DNA from: Legionella lytica
GTDB taxonomy: Bacteria > Pseudomonadota > Gammaproteobacteria > Legionellales > Legionellaceae
Direction of reading: 5' to 3'
NCBI RefSeq assembly: GCF_023921225.1
Contig: NZ_CP071527.1
Span: 2,322,501 to 2,386,500, forward strand
Length of the DNA stretch: 64,000 nucleotides
The first letter of the stretch is position 1; each line of letters starts with the position of its first letter. Below, piece by piece: positions 18,201-26,710 of this stretch. Under the pieces are notes generated by a model. That model was not told the origin of the DNA. It was given only the letters and a program-made list of their open reading frames with translations, and did not search any database. Made by a program: the position numbers and the translations under genes.

Positions 18201-18969
18201 CACACTCGCCATAGCCGCTAGCGGACTTAAAGCAGAGGAATATCATATTGATCGTATTGCCAATGACTTGGCAAATTTGAACACCCCCAATTATAAAGCC
18301 AGTACCGTAACCTTTGAGGATGTGCTCTACCAAAATATTAATGGTGAAGAACCGCTGTTTAATACCCAGGCCAGTGCCAAATTTGGCTTAGGAACTGCCG
18401 TCTATAAAACAGGTAAAGATTTTACCCAGGGGCCTTTAAAGATCTCCAGCAGCGATAAAGATGTTGCTATCAATGGCGAGGGCTTTTACCAAGTAATTAA
18501 TTCCGACGGTAATATTGCCTATACGCGAAACTCCAGCCTACGCATCGATGAGGAGCACTATCTGGCAACGCAAGATGGATTAAGACTTGCAGATAATATT
18601 CAAATTCCCGATGACGTCGCTAAATTAACGATCAAAAACAATGGGGAAGTTGAAGTTCTCTTAACCGGTGAATCCGAAGTACAGATAATAGGTACTATCC
18701 AGTTGGCTAAATTTACCAATCCTGAAACCTTAAATCCTATAGGTTCAGGAATCTATACCGTAACGGATCAAACCAGCGAGCCACTAATCGATAACCCAGA
18801 CAGTAGTGGGTTAGGAACTTTAGTTCAATATCAAAACGAAGGTTCGAATGTTGATATGGTCAGTTCGCTGATGCAACTCACCATGGCACAGCGGGTTTAT
18901 CAGCTTAATGCAAAAGCAGTACAAATTGCGGATGAATTGGAAAAAATAACGAATGAAATTCGTGGTTAA
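18193..18969 (+). CDS. flgG: Distal rod protein FlgG-like
   Basis: A distal rod protein. The 258-residue length is standard for FlgG. It has the rod signature DRIANDLANLNTPNYKAS, the block VAINGEGFYQVINSDGNIAYTR, and the C-terminal motif EGSNVDMVSSLMQLTMAQRV seen in FlgG. It overlaps flgF by eight bases and flgA by 17 bases. The N-terminal motif is slightly altered (DLANLNTPNYKA for the usual NNLANVNTTGFK). Confidence 0.9.
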   Translation: MSNTLAIAASGLKAEEYHIDRIANDLANLNTPNYKASTVTFEDVLYQNINGEEPLFNTQASAKFGLGTAVYKTGKDFTQGPLKISSSDKDVAINGEGFYQVINSDGNIAYTRNSSLRIDEEHYLATQDGLRLADNIQIPDDVAKLTIKNNGEVEVLLTGESEVQIIGTIQLAKFTNPETLNPIGSGIYTVTDQTSEPLIDNPDSSGLGTLVQYQNEGSNVDMVSSLMQLTMAQRVYQLNAKAVQIADELEKITNEIRG

Positions 18970-19849
18970 TTTATTACTGTTGCTGAGCATTTTTCCGATT
19001 CAGGCAGAAACGGTGCTGCGCTTTCGCACGCCCATTACTCCCGAAGCTAAAAAGCTAGGTGATCTGCTGCTTATTACTCCGGATAAACATCAGTGGGGAA
19101 CAATCATGTTGGATAGCAAACCCATGCCAGGCACCAAAATCAATCAACAGCAAGTCCTCACTTGGTTGCACCATAAAGTGGGAACCTTTTCCTACCAATG
19201 GAAAGGTAAAACCAGCGCCACTATTCGTGAAAGCACACGTACTAAGGCCAAAGATTTGCTCTCTACAGCACAAAACGCCCTAGCTAAACAGCTAAAAAAG
19301 CAAGCTTATAGCCAAGTAGAACTAAATAGCAAGACGGTAGTTAAAGACAGCAGTATTGCTTTGGCTAATTTTAAAATCCAACTCCCTAAAGGCTATCCAA
19401 TTGCGAAACGTGTTTGTGTTCGCCTGCGTTATCAAAATCGCTCCATTCCTATTTGGTTTGCAGTTAAAGCCTATCAGTCCGTCTTGGTCGCAAAACATCG
19501 AGTTAAGCGTGAAACCCTACTTCGTCCATCGGATGTGATCTTGAAAAAACGTAATATAGCAGGTCTCAACAGCGCCCCATTAATACAATTCCCAGCTACT
19601 GTTTGGCTTAATCAATCGATTAATAAACAACAAATTTTAACGCAGAACCTGCTTGGTAACCAACCCGAAGTAATGCAAGGACAAAAGGCAAACGTCCTTG
19701 TACAACAGCATGGAATTGCAATCACTATTGAGGCCATTGCACAAAGTAATGGCACCTTGGGACAATCCATACGCATGAAAAATCCACGTACAAATAAATA
19801 CTTTTTTGCAGTCGTCACTGGAAAAAATTCAGCGGAGGTTGCAGCATGA
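18953..19849 (+). CDS. flgA: P-ring assembly chaperone FlgA-like
   Basis: A periplasmic chaperone needed in the family for assembling the FlgI P ring. The 298-residue protein has a signal peptide (VVNLLLLLSIFPIQA) and a C-terminal SAF/FlgA-type domain recognisable in AKHRVKRETLLRPSDVILKK and GQKANVLVQQHGIAITIEA. It is longer than the usual 220 or so residues, with an extended N-terminal part. It precedes flgH and flgI as expected for its job. Confidence 0.88.
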   Translation: MKFVVNLLLLLSIFPIQAETVLRFRTPITPEAKKLGDLLLITPDKHQWGTIMLDSKPMPGTKINQQQVLTWLHHKVGTFSYQWKGKTSATIRESTRTKAKDLLSTAQNALAKQLKKQAYSQVELNSKTVVKDSSIALANFKIQLPKGYPIAKRVCVRLRYQNRSIPIWFAVKAYQSVLVAKHRVKRETLLRPSDVILKKRNIAGLNSAPLIQFPATVWLNQSINKQQILTQNLLGNQPEVMQGQKANVLVQQHGIAITIEAIAQSNGTLGQSIRMKNPRTNKYFFAVVTGKNSAEVAA

Positions 19850-20424
19850 ACTCGCTATTTAAAAAACTGCTACTCTTGGGAACATTAGTATTTAGCCAAA
19901 CATTATGGGCAATTAATCTTTTTGATGAGGAGGTTTACCGGCCCTTGATCGCTGACCGTAAAGCGACCTTGCCCGGCGACATACTCACCGTCATTGTGAT
20001 GGAAACGTCTAATGCCCAAACCAGTGCCGATCTTTCTTCACATAAAAAGATTAAAGCCGCATTAGAGGCCGGTTATAACCGCAACAACCACAAAGTAGAT
20101 TTTGGTTTAGAAGGCGAAGGAAAGGCCGCAGCCAAAACCGGACGTAATGGTAAAATAAAAGCCGCTCTTACTGTGCGTATTAAGGAAGTATTCCCCAACC
20201 AAACTTATCTGGTTGAAGGAGCACAGCGAATTACAATTAATGGCGAGAATCAAAAAATCCTGTTACGCGGTGTGGTACGGCCTGAAGACATCAGCCCACA
20301 AAATACTGTTTTATCAACACGTTTAGCCCAGGCTCAGATCGTTTATACCGGAGCAGGTTCTGTATCTAACTCTCAAGATCGTAATTACATTTATAAGATC
20401 CTGTCGTTTATAGGGGTCGTATGA
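19846..20424 (+). CDS. flgH: L-ring protein FlgH-like, without lipobox
   Basis: FlgH forms the outer membrane bushing around the rod. The 192-residue protein has the family core LPGDILTVIVMET near residues 42-54, an internal conserved segment around TYLVEGAQRITINGE, and GVVRPEDISPQNTVLSTRLAQ. The canonical protein is a lipoprotein of about 230 residues. This one has an ordinary signal peptide ending LWA and contains no cysteine at all, so it cannot be lipidated. The protein is also shorter. It overlaps flgA and flgI by four bases each. Confidence 0.9.
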   Translation: MNSLFKKLLLLGTLVFSQTLWAINLFDEEVYRPLIADRKATLPGDILTVIVMETSNAQTSADLSSHKKIKAALEAGYNRNNHKVDFGLEGEGKAAAKTGRNGKIKAALTVRIKEVFPNQTYLVEGAQRITINGENQKILLRGVVRPEDISPQNTVLSTRLAQAQIVYTGAGSVSNSQDRNYIYKILSFIGVV

Positions 20425-21545
20425 TGAGTGTAGGCAAAAACCTGTTACTTCTGGTAGCTTTATTTACACCACTATGCTGGCAACCAAGTTATGCGGCTGT
20501 GCGTCTGAAATCGATTGCTCGTTTATCTGGCCTACAGGAAAACCCGATTACAGGTTATGGCCTAGTTATTGGTTTGGCAGGCTCAGGGGATTCTCGACGA
20601 AATAAGGATACTACTCAGGCGATTTCAAACTTACTGCAAACTTTTGGTGTCACTCTAAGTCCCCATGAGATTAACAGCCGTAATACTGCAACCGTAATTA
20701 TCACTGCCAATCTCCCCTCTTTTGCTCATCAGGGAGATAAAATTGACATCAATGTAGCCTCGCTAGGTGATGCCAAAAGCTTATTGGGTGGAACCTTACT
20801 GGTAACTCCGCTAAAAGGAGCTGACAATCAGGTTTATGCCCTAGCCCAAGGACCGATTTCAATTGGTGGATTTAAGTATGACCTTTATGGCAATGTTATC
20901 CAAAAAAATCATCCTACTACGGGTTTAATACCCGGTGGAGCCATTATTGAAAAAACCATCTATAACGATTTAATCGAAAAATCGGGGGAGATGCACCTGA
21001 TTTTGAATCATCCAGACTTCACCACTGCAGACAGTATTGAATCAGCAATTAATGGTCAATTTGGCAACAACACCGCACATGCACGTTCCGCACAAGATAT
21101 TGAAATCCGCCCGCCTCAGTCAGCTCGCAAGCATTTTATTCGTTTTGTAAGTCAGCTTGAGAACATAGTGATTACTCCAGATAACTTACCAACGGTCGTG
21201 GTAAATGAGCGTACGGGTGTTGTCGTGGCTGGAGCTGATGTCCGAATCGATGCGGTTACTATTTCTCATGGCAATTTACAAATTGCTATTTCTACCGATT
21301 ATCAAGTATCCCAACCGACCTTAGTACAAAACATGGGAAGACAAATACGTACTGCTGTTGTACCGAACACCAATATTAATGTGAATGAACGTATGGCCAA
21401 CACCGTGAAATTAAAACAAGGCGCCACGGTAGCTGATTTGATTAGCGCCTTAACTAAAGTCCAAACCTCCTCGCGTGACATCATCGCCATACTGGAAAGC
21501 TTAAAACGCGCCGGGGCATTGCACGCAGAATTGGTGATTCAATAA
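20421..21545 (+). CDS. flgI: P-ring protein FlgI
   Basis: FlgI forms the periplasmic P ring around the rod in the peptidoglycan layer. The 374-residue protein has a signal peptide (LLLLVALFTPLCWQPSYA) and strong family blocks: RLKSIARLSGLQENPITGYG, GLAGSGDSRRN, and the C-terminal LISALTKVQTSSRDIIAILE. The length is normal. It overlaps flgH by four bases. The retained P and L rings mean the rod is expected to cross the whole envelope. Confidence 0.96.
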   Translation: MMSVGKNLLLLVALFTPLCWQPSYAAVRLKSIARLSGLQENPITGYGLVIGLAGSGDSRRNKDTTQAISNLLQTFGVTLSPHEINSRNTATVIITANLPSFAHQGDKIDINVASLGDAKSLLGGTLLVTPLKGADNQVYALAQGPISIGGFKYDLYGNVIQKNHPTTGLIPGGAIIEKTIYNDLIEKSGEMHLILNHPDFTTADSIESAINGQFGNNTAHARSAQDIEIRPPQSARKHFIRFVSQLENIVITPDNLPTVVVNERTGVVVAGADVRIDAVTISHGNLQIAISTDYQVSQPTLVQNMGRQIRTAVVPNTNINVNERMANTVKLKQGATVADLISALTKVQTSSRDIIAILESLKRAGALHAELVIQ

Positions 21546-21551
21546 GGAAAA

Positions 21552-21890
21552 ATGATGAGTACAGATTACACCATACAATTAGTTAGTCTGGCATTAGATG
21601 CTACATTAATGCGCCAGACAGCTATTGCCAATAATATTGCCAATATCAATACGGAAAATTACCAAAGCATGGAAGTTAATTTTGAACAGCAATTACAGGA
21701 AGACCATTTAAGTCCCAACACGAATGACTTATCGGAGATTGCGCCGTACTACCAGAATTGTGATCACCAATCCAGCATTGATGAACAAATGGCGTTAAAT
21801 GTGCAGAACATGACCCATTACCGCGCTCTGGTTAAAGGCTTAAATCAAAAGTTAGCCATTATGAAACTCGCATTACAAGGAAATCAATAA
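21552..21890 (+). CDS. flgB: Proximal rod protein FlgB
   Basis: A proximal rod protein exported through the gate. The 112-residue protein carries the rod signature RQTAIANNIANINTENYQSM and ends with the family's C-terminal helix (YRALVKGLNQKLAIMKLALQ). It is somewhat shorter than the usual 130-140 residues. An AAGGA site precedes a double ATG. flgC begins on the last base of its stop codon. Confidence 0.93.
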   Translation: MMSTDYTIQLVSLALDATLMRQTAIANNIANINTENYQSMEVNFEQQLQEDHLSPNTNDLSEIAPYYQNCDHQSSIDEQMALNVQNMTHYRALVKGLNQKLAIMKLALQGNQ

Positions 21891-22312
21891 TGAATTACGC
21901 GCAAATTTATGCCATTTCCGGCCAGGGAATGAATGCGGAAAAATTACGTGTTGATGTGGTAGCCAATAACATTGCCAATCAACACTCATTACAAAATGCG
22001 GATGGCTCGGTATTCCAGGCAAGTCAGGTAATTACCTCCGCCAAAACCTTCGCCGAATTAGTAGAAAACCCTCAAGAAATGGGTATCAACTCCGTAGAGG
22101 TAGTGCCGCAAAATTTACCCCCGAATAAAGTTTATCAACCTGGGCATCCAGCTGCCGACAAACAAGGTTATGTCACCTATCCCGGAATTAGCACAATTGA
22201 TGAAATGACCACACTGATACGCGCCTCTCGAGCCTATGAAGCCAATGTCAAAATGATCAATAGCGCACATAGCATGTACTTGCAGGCATTAAGCATAGGA
22301 GATGACCGATGA
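21890..22312 (+). CDS. flgC: Proximal rod protein FlgC
   Basis: A proximal rod protein of 140 residues, the normal length. It shows the rod signature RVDVVANNIANQHSLQNADG, the FlgC-like VYQPGHPAADKQGYVTYPG, and the C-terminal block MTTLIRASRAYEANVKMINS. It lies in the flgB-flgC-fliE order that is standard for flagellar operons. Confidence 0.95.
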   Translation: MNYAQIYAISGQGMNAEKLRVDVVANNIANQHSLQNADGSVFQASQVITSAKTFAELVENPQEMGINSVEVVPQNLPPNKVYQPGHPAADKQGYVTYPGISTIDEMTTLIRASRAYEANVKMINSAHSMYLQALSIGDDR

Positions 22313-22611
22313 GAATCGATGCGCTAGATAACATTTTTTTAAAGCCTAATGTGCAAAGCCCTGAAATAGCGTCAGCTAAAGTCGCTCCCCCAGAGTCCTT
22401 TTCTTCCTGGATAAGCGACAAGATAGGCGATACCAATACTCAATTAAATAACGCAGATAAAGCTTTAAACGAGCTCGCCAGCGGCCATGCAGAAAACTTG
22501 CATCAGACCATGATTACCCTGGAACAAGCTAAGTTGTCGTTTCAGTATTTAGAGCAAATTCGTAACCGTTTGATGAGTGCGTATCAAGATTTATTAAGAG
22601 AGCAGATTTAA
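22309..22611 (+). CDS. fliE: MS-ring/rod junction protein FliE
   Basis: FliE links the MS ring to the proximal rod and is the first exported component. The 100-residue protein ends with the family block HQTMITLEQAKLSFQYLEQ followed by IRNRLMSAYQDLLREQI. It overlaps flgC by four bases and fliF starts two bases after its stop. Confidence 0.93.
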   Translation: MRIDALDNIFLKPNVQSPEIASAKVAPPESFSSWISDKIGDTNTQLNNADKALNELASGHAENLHQTMITLEQAKLSFQYLEQIRNRLMSAYQDLLREQI

Positions 22612-22612
22612 A

Positions 22613-23953
22613 GTGAATTATTTACAAACAGCAAGCCGCTGGTTCAGCAATTTGGAAGCAAAACGTAAACTCAGTTTAGTTGCATGCATCGCCGGTATTG
22701 TCATCATGACTCTTATGCTCAGCTGGTGGGTCTTATCCCCTTCCTACGCTATTTTATTTAATCATTTGGATGAGCAAGACGCGAATAAAGTTTTAAGCCA
22801 ATTGGATCAGGAGAATATTTCCTATCAGCTTCGCAATGGTGGCCGAGACATTTTAATTGATAAGGATATGGTGGCGAAAACCCGCTTAAAAATCATGGGC
22901 TCGGGCATGCAGTTGGCTGGCAATGTAGGCTTTGAATTGTTTGATAAAAATGATTTTGGTATGACTGATTTTTCGCAAAAAATTAATTACCAACGTGCCT
23001 TACAAGGAGAGCTGGAGCGCACTATTTCTAGTATTGATGAAATACGTCAGGCACGAGTACATTTGCTGATTCCGGAAAGTCATTTATTTGACCGGGAAAA
23101 CAATCAGACTAAAGCTTCGGTTACCTTGCATTTAAGGCAGGCTTTAACGCCGAAACAAGTGCACAGCATCCAACAGTTGGTTGCCGCAAGTGTTGCACAT
23201 TTAAGTTTAGCAAATGTGGTCGTAGTGGACCAAAATGGAAATACCTTATCAGCAATCGAAGAAGATCCCTCCTCCAGCCATTTCACCGCACAAAAAGCTA
23301 TAGAGCATTATCTGAATGACAAAGTCATGCAATTGCTGCAAAAAATCTTTGCCAAAGATCAAGTCATGGTGAAAATCAATGTGGCCATCAATTATGATGA
23401 GCTGCAACGAGAATTAGTGAAGCCTCAAAGCAAGGGACAAATTACCCACGAAAAACAAACCAAGCATTCTACGGTAAATAAAAAAGGGGAGCAGAAAGGT
23501 AAGCAGGATTTAACCTTGGAAAAAACCTATGAATTTGGCCGTGAAAAAGAATTATTTAAACGAGCCAATGGAACCATTGAGCGCCTTTCAGTTAGCGTGG
23601 TTTTACCACAACAGACGGATGCAAAAACCATTGCACAGGTTCAACGCCTCATAAAAAGTACAGTAGGTTTTGATGAAAAACGAGGCGATATTATCAGTGT
23701 AGAAGCCTTAATTAGCATGCCTCAAGTGTTAAAAACCACCGTCATACCAAACCCTCAAGAAATTACTACAAAACCTTTTAACGACTTAGTTTTGGAGCAG
23801 TGGAATGAAGAACGCAAATGGCAGGCTCTTGTTGGTTTCATCGTACTGACCGTATTTGGCAGTGCCACTGTATTGCTCTTAAAACGCAATCGACAAAAAA
23901 AGCGTCAACAATTGCTAATTGAGTTAACCCAATGGCTAAATCATCATGAATAA
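22613..23953 (+). CDS. fliF: MS-ring protein FliF with very short cytoplasmic tail
   Basis: FliF forms the inner membrane MS ring on which the export apparatus is built. It starts with GTG and has 446 residues against about 550 in typical flagella. Membrane segment 1 is at about residues 22-43 and segment 2 at 403-423 (ALVGFIVLTVFGSATVLLL). The ring-building motifs and the RBM3 region are present between them, so the flagellar-type fold is kept. After segment 2 only about 23 residues remain. In flagella the C-terminal cytoplasmic tail binds FliG, and no FliG is encoded here. The loss is consistent with a ring that does not carry a rotor. Confidence 0.95.
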   Translation: MNYLQTASRWFSNLEAKRKLSLVACIAGIVIMTLMLSWWVLSPSYAILFNHLDEQDANKVLSQLDQENISYQLRNGGRDILIDKDMVAKTRLKIMGSGMQLAGNVGFELFDKNDFGMTDFSQKINYQRALQGELERTISSIDEIRQARVHLLIPESHLFDRENNQTKASVTLHLRQALTPKQVHSIQQLVAASVAHLSLANVVVVDQNGNTLSAIEEDPSSSHFTAQKAIEHYLNDKVMQLLQKIFAKDQVMVKINVAINYDELQRELVKPQSKGQITHEKQTKHSTVNKKGEQKGKQDLTLEKTYEFGREKELFKRANGTIERLSVSVVLPQQTDAKTIAQVQRLIKSTVGFDEKRGDIISVEALISMPQVLKTTVIPNPQEITTKPFNDLVLEQWNEERKWQALVGFIVLTVFGSATVLLLKRNRQKKRQQLLIELTQWLNHHE

Positions 23954-24386
23954 TGAATTAAAAAGAATCGTGCTTAATTTAGCAAAATTAAAATCTGCCG
24001 ATCAACGTTGGGTACTGAACCAATTAACTCCGACACAGCGCGAGCATTTTGTAGGCATGAAAGGACATGCACTACTTAAAGAAGCGAATAAATTTCGTCA
24101 TCTTCCTTGCCCTCAGCCGATAGTTAAGGAGTTTAGTTTGCCGGAATTTTGCCAACAGCTAAGCCAACAAGACCCTCTTTATATCGCCATTATTTTGGAG
24201 CAAGGACAATTTGCTTGGGAGCCCCTGTTTTTAGAGACGTGCATGCAAAAGCAGAAAATCAACGAGCAATTAACTACCCAAGTGTTGCAGCTGAAACCAG
24301 CGGCAAAATTATACCTCTTCCAACAATGGCAAAAGCAATTAAGCTTTAGTGAACAATTGGAGGTGCCGCATGGCAACGCTCTATAA
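23946..24386 (+). CDS. Unrecognised 146-residue protein in the fliG/sctK position
   Basis: I do not recognise this protein. It lies exactly where fliG sits in flagellar operons, between fliF and fliH, and where sctK sits in injectisome operons. It overlaps fliF by eight bases and fliH by 17. It is 146 residues long against about 330 for FliG. I see none of the FliG C-terminal charged torque-helix features. It is predicted helical and soluble, with no signal peptide or membrane segment, and rich in Gln, Leu and Lys (for example VLNQLTPTQREHF and YLFQQWQKQLSF). A likely inferred role is an adaptor joining the FliF ring to the SpoA proteins and the ATPase complex, as SctK does. Confidence 0.75.
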   Translation: MNNELKRIVLNLAKLKSADQRWVLNQLTPTQREHFVGMKGHALLKEANKFRHLPCPQPIVKEFSLPEFCQQLSQQDPLYIAIILEQGQFAWEPLFLETCMQKQKINEQLTTQVLQLKPAAKLYLFQQWQKQLSFSEQLEVPHGNAL

Positions 24387-25011
24387 AAATGTTTTAGTCA
24401 GTGAAGAAGAAATCTATTTATACCAAGAGGCTCCTGAGCTAACTGAAGAGGTTATTGCGGAGCCCCCTACTGTAGTAGATGAGTCACGATGGGAGGAAAT
24501 TCGTCAAGAAGCTTATGAGCAAGGCTATTTAGCAGGAACAACTGAAGAGCGTGCTCGGTTTGAGCAAGAAAACAACCAAAGCCAACAACAATTGAAACAA
24601 ATGCTAGCTTCACTACCCCAGGCTGTCGCACAAAATCGCCTGGATTTGGCTCATGAAATTGCCGATATTGTATTGCTCATCAGCAAACAGTTTTTTATTG
24701 AAAACAGCAATAATCAACAAGCACTAAGTCAACAAATTAACCATATTCTTACGCAATTAAATGACAAACAATCAGTTGAGCTGTGTTTACATCCTCAAGA
24801 AATTGCCGCGTTGCAAAATGGCGTCATGCAATTAAGTGCACAGCATTTAAATGGTTTAAAAATAAAAACCGATGAGTCGCTTGCCTTGGGAGGTTATGTG
24901 CTTAAAACTAGTCATGGTGTTTTTGATGCCAGCATCGAAAAACAAATCGATAAACTCAAAGAAGTTTTACTGCAATTAAAGCAGCGAGGCACTCATGCAT
25001 CCATGGATTAA
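24370..25011 (+). CDS. fliH: Export ATPase regulator FliH-like
   Basis: FliH (SctL) is the stator of the export ATPase and links it to the C ring. I start it at the ATG preceded by GGAGG, giving 213 residues. An in-frame ATG at 24349 would add seven residues. The N-terminal half is acidic and coiled, with WEEIRQEAYEQGYLAG typical of FliH, and the C-terminal half resembles the family (VELCLHPQEIAAL, GLKIKTDESLALGGYVLKTS). It is just upstream of fliI with an overlap, as expected for a co-assembled pair. Confidence 0.9.
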   Translation: MATLYKNVLVSEEEIYLYQEAPELTEEVIAEPPTVVDESRWEEIRQEAYEQGYLAGTTEERARFEQENNQSQQQLKQMLASLPQAVAQNRLDLAHEIADIVLLISKQFFIENSNNQQALSQQINHILTQLNDKQSVELCLHPQEIAALQNGVMQLSAQHLNGLKIKTDESLALGGYVLKTSHGVFDASIEKQIDKLKEVLLQLKQRGTHASMD

Positions 25012-26287
25012 TGGACTCTTAGCCGTGGAACGCTTAGGAGAAATTGAGCAATTCATTGGCTTAAAGCTAGTTGCTAATGGACCGCCACAAACATTCATTG
25101 GCGAGGTTTGCGATATCCTGGATCAGCATCATCAACCGATTATGCAGGCTGAGGTTATCGGTTTTGAGCAAGGGAAGGTCTATCTTATGCCCTATGATTC
25201 GGCTCCTGTTTGCATGGGGTATAAAGTGCGAGCCACAGGAAGCCCATTAAGTATTACGGTGGGTGATTCCTTATTAGGCCATGCGCTTGATGCCTTTGCG
25301 AAACCAATCGATGAGCGTTTGCATATACACAACAAAGAACGGGTGTTTACCCAAAATAAAAAGATTAGTCCCTTTAATCGTTTGCCAATTAGCGAGCGTT
25401 TAAGCACGGGAATCCAAGCTATAGACGGTTTATTGCCCTTAGGGAAGGGACAACGAATTGGCATTTTTGCGGGTAGTGGTGTGGGAAAAAGTACCCTGCT
25501 TGGCAACATGGTACAAAACCTGCAAACGGATATTAATGTAATTGCATTGATTGGTGAGCGCGGCCGGGAGGTCAATGACTTTATCTGTAATCATTTGGAT
25601 GCGAAGACATTAAAAAAATCAGTGCTGGTGGTTGCTTGCAGCGATGAATCCGCATTGAAACGTCGTCAGGCGGTGTATACGGCTACCTCCATTGCTGAAT
25701 ATTTTTGCCAGCAAGGCAAACACGTCATGTTGTTTATGGATTCGATTACCCGCTTTGCCATGGCACAACGAGAAATCGGTCTTAGTTTGGGAGAACCCCC
25801 TACCGCACGTGGCTATACCCCCAGTGTTTTTGCGTTGCTCCCTGGCATTGTTGAGCGTACAGGAAATTTTAAGAATCAAGGAAGTATTAGTGCGGTATAT
25901 ACGGTTTTGGTTGAAGGGGATGATTTTAATGAGCCATTAGCTGACCATATGCGCGCGCTTCTTGATGGGCATATTGTACTCACTCGTGAGTTAGCACAGC
26001 GAGGTCACTACCCGGCAATTTCAATTCTGCAAAGTGTCTCTCGGTTGGCCAAGCATTTGGTTAGTGCAGAAGAACAGCAAATCATGAGCCAGATTTTCTC
26101 CACCCTAAGTATTTATGAACAAAATAAAGATTTGATTGAATTGGGGGCTTACAAACCTGGAAATCATGCCCTCTTGGATGCCGCCGTTCAACACATGCCC
26201 ACGATCAATGAGCTGCTCATTCAAGATACAAAGCTGCCTTTATCCTTTAATGAACTCATGCATCGCTTTAAAGAGATTTTATTATGA
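24995..26287 (+). CDS. fliI: Export ATPase FliI
   Basis: The type III export ATPase (SctN), an F1-beta relative. The 430-residue protein has the Walker A motif GSGVGKST at about residues 160-167, the Walker B region VMLFMDSITRFAMAQRE, and the signature GEPPTARGYTPSVFALLP. It overlaps fliH by 17 bases and fliJ by four. All catalytic features are intact, so energised export is expected. Confidence 0.97.
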   Translation: MHPWINGLLAVERLGEIEQFIGLKLVANGPPQTFIGEVCDILDQHHQPIMQAEVIGFEQGKVYLMPYDSAPVCMGYKVRATGSPLSITVGDSLLGHALDAFAKPIDERLHIHNKERVFTQNKKISPFNRLPISERLSTGIQAIDGLLPLGKGQRIGIFAGSGVGKSTLLGNMVQNLQTDINVIALIGERGREVNDFICNHLDAKTLKKSVLVVACSDESALKRRQAVYTATSIAEYFCQQGKHVMLFMDSITRFAMAQREIGLSLGEPPTARGYTPSVFALLPGIVERTGNFKNQGSISAVYTVLVEGDDFNEPLADHMRALLDGHIVLTRELAQRGHYPAISILQSVSRLAKHLVSAEEQQIMSQIFSTLSIYEQNKDLIELGAYKPGNHALLDAAVQHMPTINELLIQDTKLPLSFNELMHRFKEILL

Positions 26288-26691
26288 ATAAATCGCTTGC
26301 AGCACTGATGACCAAATTAAACTGGCAACTTAATGAGCTTAATTTGCAATTACATGAGGTACAAAACCAATTAGAAAAAGTGCGCCAAGAAATGGAATCA
26401 CTGGATAAGCAAATACAGCAAGCAGGAATTAATTCCTTGACCATTAATCCTGATTTTGAAATTAACCGGCTCAATTTTATAACGCAACGACATGAAAAAA
26501 AGGAAGAGTTGAATATGGCGCTTAAACAGCATCAAGATACCGAACGGAGTGTGCAGGAAAAAATGCAGCGTATTAAAACAGAATTAAAGATGTTAGAAAA
26601 ATATTTGGAACGTGAACAGACTGAACGCCAGGAGCAACAAAAGAAAGCAGAGAATAATGCCTTGGATGAATGGGTTATTCAACGTGGTTGA
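26284..26691 (+). CDS. fliJ: FliJ-like export coiled-coil protein
   Basis: A 135-residue, almost entirely coiled-coil protein rich in Glu, Gln and Lys. It follows fliI directly with a four-base overlap, where fliJ (the central stalk of the ATPase, SctO) normally lies. The length suits FliJ. Sequence identity to the family is not obvious by eye, so the call relies on position, size and coiled coil. Confidence 0.75.
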   Translation: MNKSLAALMTKLNWQLNELNLQLHEVQNQLEKVRQEMESLDKQIQQAGINSLTINPDFEINRLNFITQRHEKKEELNMALKQHQDTERSVQEKMQRIKTELKMLEKYLEREQTERQEQQKKAENNALDEWVIQRG

Positions 26692-26710
26692 GGTAGATAA
26701 TAGGAATATA

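Noticed and set aside
26612..26710. Longer fliK start at 26612
   Set aside because: It would overlap fliJ by 80 bases and lacks a ribosome site; the ATG at 26711 has one.
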